From Carallia brachiata (lineage: Eukaryota; Streptophyta; Magnoliopsida; Malpighiales; Rhizophoraceae), in NCBI GenBank assembly GCA_021464245.1, contig JADCRB010000025.1, forward strand, positions 568,659 through 632,658: a DNA stretch of 64,000 nucleotides, in the 5' to 3' direction. Within the stretch, counting starts at the first letter, position 1; each line of letters starts with the position of its first letter. A program made the position numbers and the translations under genes. Positions 1-10,079 of the stretch are shown here, one piece after another. Under the pieces are notes generated by a model. That model worked only from the letters and a program-made list of their open reading frames with translations. It was not told the DNA's origin and did not search any database.

Positions 1-3000
1 AGAACTAATTGCAAGTGCTCCCAAACTAAATCCAGAGCTCCTCTCTCTATGAAGATCCGCGACATTCTGTTAAATGAGGGGACATGAGATGAATCGTTCA
101 GTGTCACTTGGGTCAAGCCTTCCCCAAAATTTTATTGCCAAATGCATTGAAGTAGCGGTCAAAACCCTTGCCTCCACCTCTACCTCCACCTCCCTATCTG
201 GAGAACTTTCTGGAAGAATGTTTTAGACAGGAGCTAACTACGACGGAGCGAACCCTTTCCTCTCGCATTTTTATTGTAGAGGAAATCCAAGGGAACAAAT
301 AGAGACCTGTGGCTAGGGATACTTGGGGGAATGTGGCAAAGTGTTTGGTCAAAGAATCCTTAAAAGACAGACCAAAGTGTGTACAAACTCCTCAGGTTAA
401 ACAGATGGAGAAAAAGCTACCAAAGAAAAGTCCAATTTATAAAGTTCTCTACTCCAACCTCGAGAGAACATGTGGGCATTAATTAATGGCAGGTTAAACA
501 ACAGGGGCAGCGTAATTCGAAGCATCAGGTGTAGAATCTGCATGGGACATTAATCCCCTCCCTCATTAAATCAGTCAAAATGTAAGTTTTCAAAAATTTG
601 AATGGCGCATAGCCTTAACCATCATTTACCTTTTAGCCACCTGGCATATAAAAGTTTGGACTTGGAAGCAATAGTCATAGAGATGGGATACAAATGTTCT
701 TCTAGACAACTCTTTGACTGCCAAAAGTTGGAGTGCCGAGCTAACCCGCTACTCGGGTAAGTTAGGAATCGTGCTCTAAGGACTATGATGACAATCATGT
801 CCCTTCAATTGCTATACTTAAAGGAAAAAGTTACACTTTCTAACAAAAGGAAATTTGTAAATCCGCTCCAATACAACCAGTCGAATTTATATGCAACTGA
901 TTAGATTTCAAGTGCAACTAAATATAAAAAGAAATTTCTTCTTATATTTAGTTACACATGTAATTAAGTCAGTTACACATTAAATCCGATAATTATATTC
1001 AGATGTTTTTTCAAACATATTTTTCTCTAAAAATGTAACAGTGCCAATACTTAAAATACCGAACTACCTTCTTTTTCAACTAGTTCAGAAATCGTGTTCC
1101 AGAGAAGTGCACCAATGAGCATCGAGTTGCTCCTTTTCTCAGGTAGGACAAGAATTGTGCTTTTAAGAAACACACCAATAAGCTAGTTGATAGCTAAGTA
1201 AAGGTCTTGACTTCAAAGATGAGCTTAGAAGGAAATGGCACAGACATGGGCAATAGCTAAAATTAGTAACCAGTCTCTCTGCCAGAGTAAGAACAACTAA
1301 GAAGTAAGAGACTGTGGAAGACACTTTCATGAGATCGAGACTTAAATGGCAAAACTTAAGGCAGCCCGCCCACTAAAGAGGCTGCAAGTGTCTACCTCCA
1401 AGGGACAATCGACTGTTGCCAAGGAGATGCCAAAGAACGCTCGTACCCAGCCTACTGCCTCTTGCCAGAAACACTGGAATATGCAACCATGGTTCTAAAG
1501 ATCTCATGAAGTGACAAAACACGTACAAGTAATCGAACGTATCTCTCTTGAAAACAAGAGTGCAATGCATATTACACACCAACATGCTTAATTAAAGTCA
1601 AGGTTACTCGAATATAGATATAGTGATATAAACATAATAGATATAGATATACTGGCGTACTAATCTTAAAAAAATTAATACATAAATATAATATGAACAC
1701 GATTTACATAAATACATACATTTATGTAAATAATATTGTTCAAAATATAATATAAATTATAATCTAAATTAAAATTTAATTATTATTGTTAAAATAAATC
1801 TTATAATATAAATATATTCTTGGATATATTTAGGATCTTATAATATATGCTAAGGAGAGCATACTACCAAGAAAAAAAGAGAGAATATACAATTTGAAAA
1901 AAAATCTTCCTCTCCTCATGCGCCTTCATAGTTCGAACTTCGAACTTCGTATTGAAAACTAAAAAAATAAAAAAAAAAAAGAAAGATGATCGCCCCGTCG
2001 TATAATTTGAAAAAAATTCTTCCCTCTCTCACGCGCCTTCAAGGGTCATATTGAAAATTTAGAAAAAGAGAGAGACAGAGAAAAATGATGGCGACAGTCA
2101 TCATTACTTTTTCAAATTTTTTTTTTCAAAAATATAACTACTATGTATTTTATATATGTCTTTAATATATTTAAATCATTAAAAAAAAATTTTAATAAAT
2201 ATATTTTATTGTATCAACTATGTATTTATACTGTATTTGACACATCACCATGGTTAATGTATATTCGATGCGGACACTTAGTCAAAATCAACCTATCCGT
2301 ACATCGTCGGTTAAAGCATGGTTCAAAGCGTAAATGGCAAAGGAACAAATTCGAGTGATAGCAAGATGGACAATTTGATAGACGGAAAAGATAGGTGGTC
2401 AAAATAAAATTTAAATGGTGTTTAGTTTATATATATAATAAAATTTATATTTTATATAATTATAATAATAAAAAATAATATAAAAAAATATTATTATTTT
2501 TTTATGATTTATATTTCTTAAATATAATAATATAAAATATGAATCTTCTTACATAAATTAAATACTGTTTAATATGCATTGAACTAATATTTAGCCATTA
2601 TCCCTTTGATAAACAACACTCTTTCATTCATGAAAATTGATAAAGTACAAGATTAAAGGTGTTCTTTTGTTCGTAGAGATTGATAAAGTAAAAATGCAAA
2701 ATTGAGCACATAGGAACGGGGTATGAGATAAAAAAAAAGAGTTGTGCTAGCATCTTGAAGATCTGGAGTCAGCTATCGTTCCAAAGCAAAACTTGGAAAA
2801 CTCGAAAATAGACAGCGACACCTGATAATCCTGACGAAGGACCAACGAGCACAAAAAACCTGAGAGGAGCTAAAGTTGAGAGAGTAGCTCTCTTAGCACC
2901 TCCCTAGGCTAAAGTCCAGAAACTCATCTCCTAGTGAAAGTAAGTGTAGCAAGGGAAGTGTTTGTAACCACTGGGATCAAGATTTTCTCAGTAAGAACCA

Positions 3001-4560
3001 ACTAGAATGGAGCGGCCAGTTGACATCATTTGGAAAGCTGGTAAAGGATGGCCTACCACTTTGCCGCACCACTTTTGAGGGCAAATGAGACCTTGCCAAA
3101 ATAGGTCAGGCAAGCGTTGTGCTCACTTTCTCACAACATGGCATCATTCATCGGGATTCATGAGAACTCCAGCTAGTGCATAATGGTAAAGAGGGAAAAT
3201 TTACAGTGCCAACAGCCATCTCCACACCCCATTTGGGCCGATCGAATACATGGCAAAGGCTGACCTACCTTGGTCAGGTGATAAAGGAGGATGACTTACC
3301 TTGACGTAAGTTTAGCATTCCTTAATGAACCAGAGCAATAGCCTCCTAAAGAGACGCATCTTGGAAGGAATTGGGATGCAAATAACGAGTCAAATGAGAG
3401 TGTGTAGAATTCTAGTAATACAAATACAGAGTTCAAGCCCGACTCGAAGTGAGCCCAGTTTATTGACTCATTTCTCCAACCAAGAAAGACCTCATGGATC
3501 TTTATTAATGGCCACCAGGGCAGTGAAAATCTTGGAAATGTGCAATGTGCAGGTGACTTAAAAGCCTGCAGTCAAGGGACCTCAAAAGGTGTGAATGCAC
3601 CCAGCAACGGATGTAAACAAATGTGAGTTTTCAAGCACCCGCACAATCTTTAGGCCACACGGCAGAGCAAAGCATGAGCCTGCTGCATGAGACACTTAAT
3701 GTGATGAACTACTGAATAAGCCTCTGGAACTTATCCGATGTTGAAAAAGACAACCACGGATAACTCGAACTTGAAAACTCCCACAAGAAAAGAATCGAAC
3801 CCGTAACTAAATCCTTGTACTGGTACCTCTATGAACTTATCCAAAGTTTCACAAAACATTAAGTCCAGTTCTTTCAGAGTTGTTTATGAAGGAATAAGAC
3901 TGACTCTCCAAAGAGCAATTTGCAGAAGAGAACATTGTGGATCAAATATTCAATTATTTCTCTAACAATCTTGTTAAAAATTTCATCATATTTGAGTAGT
4001 AAAACCCTCGAACTATTGAAATGTCTATTGAAAAGATTTTCATAATAAAAGTTAGAGATATTAAAAATGATTGTTAGGTCTGATTATTTTAATTCAGATT
4101 ATTTCTAAATTAAGTTACGTTAAGGTATCTTTAGGCAATCAAATAATCAAATATATTTGATTATAACTAATAATATTAGTTATTGACTCCCGTCCTCTTT
4201 AAAATTTTTATATTAAACAATAAAAAATGACACTATGATATTTATACCTAGCTTCTAATCCAGGATTCAATTATGTTTATAAAGTATAAACTTCCATATG
4301 ATAGTATTAAAAATGATTTTACGCTACTTTTTGACACTTTATGCATAGATTATTTTAACATAAAAATGGAAATAAATTTTCTTTATAAAAATAAAAAAAA
4401 TTTCACTATTGTCAATTTAAAAAAAATCCTGTGTAGCCTAAATATAAATAGAATGCGTGTTATTATCTTGTAAAATAGTCTAAAGATATTTAAATATTTA
4501 TATAATTTTTAATATAAAATTAAAATTAGCATTATACTAGTATACAAATTAGTTAGCTCT
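1..4560. other. Gene-poor stretch, no gene recognised
   Basis: No open frame here exceeds about 80 codons and none resembles a known protein. Bases 1-1,600 and 2,700-3,900 have a more balanced base composition than the very AT-rich surroundings, which would fit old, decayed retrotransposon sequence, but no reverse transcriptase, integrase or LTR end was recognised. A tRNA-like B box (GGGTTCGATTC read on the minus strand) occurs near 3,790-3,800 and could be part of a SINE. Near-identical short stretches starting AATTTGAAAAAAA recur around 1,890 and 2,005. Confidence 0.5.
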
Positions 4561-4604
4561 TACCACTATGCCAAAAGATGAGTTTTGTGTGTTTATATAT
4601 ATAA

Positions 4605-5125
4605 AAAGGTGTTCACGGTTCGTTTTACTGAACTGAATTTTTATAACTGTTCTTAAACTAAAATTTTTAATTATGCAAAATTGAAAACTATTCTCAAATT
4701 GAAAATTCAGTTAATTGAAAATTTTAGTTCGATTTCAGTTAATTGTTTGGTTAACTGAATTTAATAACAAAAAAATATAAAATTATAATCTAAATATAAA
4801 AAAGCTATTATTGATAAATATTTTTTGAAAAAAATTACAATTATCCTTATATATAAAAATAAATAAATAATTATTTGAGATATAATAATATTTTATTAAC
4901 ATCTATTTGTTAATAATCGGTGTATTAGTAATATTTTTTTGTACTTTTAGAAATAAAAATTAAAAAATATATATATAATAGCATTTCGGTTTGATTCGAT
5001 TAATTACGGTATTCTAAAATCAGAAATTGAAACTGAATTGAAAATTTTCATTTTTATTCAGTTTGATTAATTGAAAATTCGATTCAGTTCGCTTCAGTCT
5101 TCTCAATTAATTGAATTTTTTTGTT
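4605..5125. repeat. AT-rich repeat with inverted GGTTCG/GAATTGAA-type ends
   Basis: The stretch begins with a CGGTTCGTTTTACTGAA-like segment and ends with GATTCAGTTCGCTTCAG. In between are many copies of TTGAAAATT, CAGTTAATTG and their complements, so it can fold back on itself. It has no coding capacity. It resembles other GGTTCAA-rich AT repeats in the window (14.5-15.1 kb, 52.8-53.2 kb) and is probably a decayed non-autonomous DNA transposon. The exact ends are uncertain. Confidence 0.35.
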
Positions 5126-5394
5126 TTTTTTTTAACACCCCTAATATAGTGTCTATGTATTTTTTTTTTTTTTTTTTCCTAGGCAATTGCTACCTTATCC
5201 CTGACTATATATATATTAAAAAGTAATGACACGAGTTTACTATTTAAATTTTAACTATTAATTATATGTTAACAATTTAGATTTAAATAGTGCCTTCGTA
5301 TCTTTATTTGGTATTTAATTTTTATATATATATAGTGAGACTCTTGCCCAAACAACTATTTTCTTTTAATATATATGCTATCTTTTTTTAAGAT

Positions 5395-5665
5395 AAATTA
5401 TGATTGCATTACAATCTAGAGGTTAGGGAATTTTTTCATACTATGAGATTATGGATTTGAAACCCTGTCAAAGTATTCGATAAGATTAAACGTATACCTG
5501 CCCCGTAAAGTTGTGGGAGTGGCTTGGAGATCTTTACTGAACTCCATGAGTATGCTCTTCTAGTGATTTAGTTTAGGCAACCCTTATCCACTATGTACAA
5601 TGATGTAGCACAATTCTTTTTTAACTGGTTTGCGGGATGTCACTCTTGTTTTTCTGTTTTATTAC
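5395..5665 (+). repeat. Candidate tRNA-derived SINE
   Basis: A pol III A-box-like segment (TCTAGAGGTTAGG, about 5,413) is followed about 45 bases later by a B-box-like GGATTTGAAACCC (about 5,453). A unique body and a T/A-rich tail near 5,640-5,675 follow. Spacing and order fit a plant SINE inserted in plus orientation. No terminal duplication was established, so the ends are approximate. Confidence 0.35.
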
Positions 5666-6249
5666 CTAAAAAAAAAGATAAATTATGATTATATTAGGTA
5701 ACATGATCTATTTTTTGGTGTTTTAAAATTTATTCAATAAATATCTCAATCAACTTTATTATATCACAAACTCCTTTTTTCCATGCATGGACATAGATAT
5801 AGAGATACAGACATATACTTATACAAATACAAAAATGTGTAAACTATATATATATAGAGTAAAATGTTAGTTATAAAAATTATTATGTTATTTTACATTG
5901 TGATTACTATTTTGTTAAGACTTTTGTAAAAAGAATATATTACATATAAAAGTAACACAATATTTACGAAATAATAAATTTAACAATTAATATAGTTACT
6001 AGAATAAAAGATATTTATTAATTATTATTAAACTATTCATTAATATGTATACTGGAAAAAACTATTAGTTAATAATTGTCTAACATGCAAATTAAAATTA
6101 TCTGATACATATGTCTAGGTTTTTTAGTTTAGATATATCTAAGAAACAAATATTAAATAAATATTATATCTGATAACTATATTTGACAAATACACATCGT
6201 TGTAGATATGTTTGTTTTGAATAGGCCAATTATTATCATTTATTTGTTT

Positions 6250-6480
6250 AGGACTTGTTGACATATACGCTGCGCACCGGCTTACGTGTAATAATAAAAA
6301 AATTATTTTTTTATAAAATTAAAATTTAAATTTAAATAAGTGTTATGTTAAAATATAAAATGTATATATTATATAAAATTATTTATAAAAATTTTGTTTC
6401 TCAAAAAAAAAATTTTTTTAAGTAATAAAATATGATATTTTAATAAATATGCATATTTATAAATATATACACTCGGTTTA
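6250..6480. repeat. Dispersed AT-rich repeat (CACCGG-headed)
   Basis: A GCACCGGC segment near 6,275 is followed by AT-rich sequence containing AAAATTAAAATTTAAATT and TAAATAAGTGTTAT. The same order occurs at about 44,790-44,960, and related AT-rich parts occur twice at about 54,590-54,800. This makes it a dispersed repeat family without coding capacity, probably a MITE remnant. Confidence 0.35.
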
Positions 6481-6670
6481 CTTATCATTTCCCATTTGTT
6501 TTATGCCCGGGCCATTCTCTCTATGTTAGAAGTGGCAGATGTCACTTGACAGGCACCTTAAAAAACAAAGTGGCATATGTTGGTCTGAGAAGAAATTAAT
6601 GCACCTACAAGCCTGCAACTTCAGAGGTCGATACGGGCAAAGCAAGGAAAACAAGAAAATAGAAGGAGAA

Positions 6671-7051
6671 ATGGAACCTTCAAGAGAGAAGGGCGGAAGA
6701 AGAGGTGACGGTCCTTGCTTCTTCTGCTGCTGCTTTTGTGACAAAGTTATAAGAGTCATTCTGAAGTGCTTCTGCCTGGGCCATGAATCTTTCTCCCCAC
6801 TTGACGACCAACCCACAAATAATCCACAGCCCCAAGGCCAAACCAAAACCAATGTAAGTCTAAACCTTCTCTTCCTCCCTCTCTATGTCACATTCGCATT
6901 TTTCAAAACATACACAGACAGAATAAAGTTAATAACGCAGGAGGATGAGGAGAGAGCAGGAGAAGCACAGTTCACAAGGTCAATAACAGTTGCAAGAGGC
7001 AGGCCCCCAAGACCGCCTGTAAGCTCTGGGAGAGGTGGCCAAATCAACTGA
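6671..7051 (+). CDS. Small Cys-rich protein of unknown function, two exons, 97 aa
   Basis: Proposed exons are 6,671-6,853 and 6,941-7,051, giving 97 residues. The start ATG sits in AGAAATGG, a good plant context, and opens MEPSREKGGRRG. The donor is AAT|GTAAGT and the acceptor ACGCAG|GAG; the 87-base intron is a multiple of three and contains no stop, so retained and spliced forms are both open. Residues about 15-37 hold a dense cysteine cluster (PCFFCCCFCDK, then ILKCFCLG), a likely site for S-acylation or metal binding. An acidic EDEERAGEAQ segment and a basic, proline/glycine-rich end (GRPPRPPVSSGRGGQIN) follow. No signal peptide was seen. The function is not known; plant-wide small Cys-rich proteins of this layout exist, but I cannot name the family. 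Confidence in a real gene is moderate to good because splice sites, frame and composition agree. Confidence 0.6.
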   Translation: MEPSREKGGRRGDGPCFFCCCFCDKVIRVILKCFCLGHESFSPLDDQPTNNPQPQGQTKTNVSLNLLFLPLYVTFAFFKTYTDRIKLITQEDEERAGEAQFTRSITVARGRPPRPPVSSGRGGQIN

Positions 7052-7830
7052 TGCTCTCCACTTTTCTGCGAACCTACTTGATTAACGGAGTTTCTTAATT
7101 AGAGAGCTTCTAACATTCTGGTGAAGGCTTTTGTCTCCACGGTCTATGTACTCGCTTTCAGTGTTTTTTTTTTTTTTTCTTTTTCCTTCTGTCCTTCAAT
7201 GTTTGTCTTTCTTTGTTGATCGATGAAAATGCAAATTAAGGAGATAGTTACGTGCAAATTACATACTATATCAGAGTAGCTCTCTTGACTATTCTGCGTA
7301 ATTTGGAATGATCAAGAGTTTGCTTATTCTAATTTTGTATTTATGTTGGCATGTGAATTTACTAACAACATATAAAATTAGTTGGTCATTTCTCTTGTGA
7401 TACATACATATTAGCTGACACTGTTGCTCCCTGAGGATGCAACTGAAGAATCATTCTGTTCCTCCTAACCTTTGGAATTTCCATTGGTTCTTGTATATCA
7501 CCTCTTAGACTGCTATTCGGTTTTGTGTTATCGTCTTAATCGAGAGTGGCGCGGGTGTTGAAAACTTGCTGGAGATCAGTCTTGACGGTGTTACTTCTGG
7601 TTTTACAGAGGCACTTCAGTTTGGATAGGTGTAGTCCTGGGTGCTACAAGCATTCAAGCTGCTCGTTATCTTCAATTTGTTGCTGACTTGATTTGGACTT
7701 TTGTTTTTCCGCCTTTTTCTTTGTGTTTTTTTTTTTTTTTTGGGTCTATTTGAAATGGGGGAAGGGGGTTTCGTTGAATAATGAGATGTAGAATTCAAAT
7801 TTCAAACCTCGCTCTAAGTTACGAATTTGA
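7052..7830 (+). other. Probable 3' UTR of the small Cys-rich gene, then spacer
   Basis: Sequence just after the stop at 7,051 is not obviously repetitive and has long T-rich runs (about 7,165 and 7,725). It contains no credible coding exon. Its first few hundred bases are the likely 3' UTR; no clear polyadenylation point can be fixed. Confidence 0.35.
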
Positions 7831-7888
7831 TAATTACTAAATTATATCTTGTGATTGTTCTATATTTTTACTTTATTTAAAATTTATG

Positions 7889-8162
7889 GTGTGTTTGTTT
7901 CTTATAAAATATTTTACAGGAAAAAATTTTACAGATTTTTCGGTATTTGTTTCACGGAAAATATTTTATATAGGCAAAATTTGGAGAAAATTTTAAGATT
8001 TTCAGGTAAAATAACTTCTCATTTTGCAGAGTTGAAGTTATTTTCAGGGAAAACACAAACTGTACTATAAGTAAATAACAAAGAAAAATTATTATTTTCA
8101 CTACAAATATTTTTCTCTGCAAATATTTTACAAATGTAAGTTATTTTACAGCAAACAGACGG
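7889..8162. mobile_element. Candidate MITE with imperfect terminal inverted repeats
   Basis: The left end reads GTGTTTGTTTCTTATAAAAT and the right end, reverse-complemented, GTCTGTTTGCTGTAAAATA. Both continue into matching AAAATATTTTACA-type blocks, so the two arms are imperfectly complementary over several tens of bases. The body has no coding potential. A target duplication was not identified with certainty, so the superfamily is left open. Confidence 0.4.
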
Positions 8163-8308
8163 ATCTTTAGTCACCTTCTTTGCCTCTTGAGCTTTTTCTT
8201 TATTTCTATTTTTCTCTCTGTAAAAGAGTTCCATTGGCTCGTATCATAATGTTGCAACTTGGTACATTCAAATTAAATTTCCCTCACAAACTACAATGTG
8301 CTCCCTTA

Positions 8309-9499
8309 GAGCCCGTTTGTAGACGTTGTCAGTTTTTTATTTCTATTTTTTATTTTCTGTTTTTAGTTTTTGCTGTTTGCTGAATTTTTGTATTTATTAC
8401 TGTCATTTTTTTTTATAAAAATAAAAAAAATAGATAGAAAAAGGATAGTGAGAGAAATGGTAAAAAGAATATAAATATAGAGAGAAAAAAAGGGGGAGAG
8501 AGAGAAAGAGGGTAGAGAGAGAAAAAGGAGAGAAGAAAGATAATGAGTAGAGAGAATGACAGAAAGAGAAAGAGTTGAGAAAGAATAAGTAAACAGAATA
8601 GTAGAGAGAGAAAAATGAGAGAGAAAGGGTAGAGAGAGAATGAGCAGAGAATGGTAAAACAAGAAAAAAGAGAGAGAGCCTGGGTAGAGAGAGAATGACT
8701 AGAGAGAAAAAGGAGAGAGAGAGGGTAGAGAGATAATAGTAGAGCGAGCAAAATGAGAGAGAATGTGGGTAGACAGAAAGGAGAGAGAATCTGGGTAGAC
8801 AGAGAATGGTAGAGAAAAAAAAGAGAGAGAGAGAACGAGTAGAGAGAATGATAGAGTAAGAAAAAGAAGAGAGAATGGTAGAGAGAGAAAAATGAGAAAG
8901 AGAGTGGGTATAGAGAGAATGAGTAGAGAGAATGGTTGAGGGAGAAAAAGGAGAGAGAGAGAGAGAGTGGGTAGAGGGAGAATTAGTAGAGAGAATAGTA
9001 GAAAGAGAACAAGGAGAAAGAGGGTAGAGCAAGAATGAGTAGAGAGAGAAAAAAGAGAGAGGGTAGAGAGAGAATGGTAGAGATAGAAAAAAGGGATAAA
9101 GGGTAGAGAGAGAATGATAGAGATAGAAAAATGAGAGAGAAATTAGAGAAAGAATGGTAGAGATCGAAAGGAGAGAGAGAGTAGAGAGAGAATGAGTAGA
9201 GAGAGAAAGAGTAGTGAGAGAAAAGATATAGAGGGATAGAGAGAGAATGAGTAAAGAGAGATATGATAAATATGATAGATAGAGAAAGAAAATGTTGTAA
9301 GAGAAAGTATAGAAAAAAAAGTGAAAAACAAAATCGGAAAGTTAGTTTTTATTGTTTTTCCAATTTGTTTTTTTTCTTTGAAAAATACTTTTAACTTTTC
9401 AACAAAAAACAAAAATAAAATCAATATCAAACATATTTTCTGTTTTTTTTGTGAAAAATAAACAGAAAACAAAAAATAAAATTCATTCCAAACGGACCC
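8309..9499. mobile_element. Non-autonomous DNA transposon, PIF/Harbinger (Tourist)-like, filled with a GA-rich minisatellite
   Basis: The ends are inverted repeats: GAGCCCGTTTG on the left and, reverse-complemented, GGGTCCGTTTG on the right. Each is flanked by TTA (8,306-8,308 and 9,500-9,502) inside a shared CCTTAG. TTA duplications and GGGNCNGTTTG-like ends are typical of PIF/Harbinger and Tourist elements. Inside the ends lie A/T-rich arms (TTTTTATTTT blocks) and then about 900 bases of purine-only minisatellite built on variants of GTAGAGAGAGAATGA and GTAGAGAGAGAAAAAGGAGA. The long open frames on the minus strand (up to 209 codons, almost all Ser, Leu, Phe, Tyr) follow from this repeat and are not genes. 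A second copy starts near 63,550. Confidence 0.6.
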
Positions 9500-9569
9500 T
9501 TAGTTATCCGATTACTCTAACTGCATGCACTCCAATCATTGTTTCGCCAACTAATTGTTACCATTAAAA

Positions 9570-10071
9570 GGAGGGATATCAATATTTTTAGTTATAAACC
9601 TTTAAATTTTTTTACGTTTGAGTTTAAACCTTTTTAACATTTCATTTGAGTCCTAAACTTTTTGATTTCATACTATATCAGTCCTTTAAGTTACAAAAAG
9701 TGGTCAATCGATTAATAAATGAGTTTAACTTAATAAAAATCATTTAAAAAATGTTAAATATATGAATTAAATATTTTTTCCATCAATAAAATATGCACAT
9801 TAAATATTTTTTTAATCAACAGATATACGAATTAAATAGGTAATATGCATATTTTTGATAGAAAAGACATTTAATTCGTATATTTTATCTTTTTTTTAAA
9901 TAATTTTTTGTAAAGTTAAAATCATTTTTTAATAGATTGATCACTTTTGGTAAATAGAGAGACTGATTTGGTAGAAAATTAAAAGGTTTGGGACTTAAAT
10001 GAAATGTAAAAAAGGTTTAGGATTTAAACGTAAAAAAATTTAAAATTTAGAACTGAAAACTATTGATATCT
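9570..10071. mobile_element. Long-TIR MITE (about 500 bp), probably Mutator-like
   Basis: The two halves are inverted copies of each other over roughly 200 bases per arm. The left arm opens GGGATATCAATATTTTTAG and the right, reverse-complemented, AGATATCAATAGTTTTCAG. Both continue through TTTTTTTACGTTT, CATTTCATTT and ATCAGTC. CATTAAAA occurs directly outside each end (9,562-9,569 and 10,072-10,079), a plausible 8-9 bp target duplication. There is no coding sequence. Long arms and a duplication near 9 bp favour a Mutator-type MITE. Confidence 0.6.
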
Positions 10072-10079
10072 CATTAAAA

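Noticed and set aside
6526..6852. 108-codon minus-strand frame opposite the small Cys-rich gene
   Set aside because: Shadow of the plus-strand exon; no splice or domain support.
8403..9032. 209-codon minus-strand open frame rich in Ser, Leu, Phe and Tyr
   Set aside because: It is the translation of a GA-rich minisatellite; neighbouring frames of the same tract are equally open and there is no non-repeat coding sequence.
8400..9300. CRISPR-like repeat array
   Set aside because: Repeats are degenerate purine units with no unique spacers, in a plant nuclear context.
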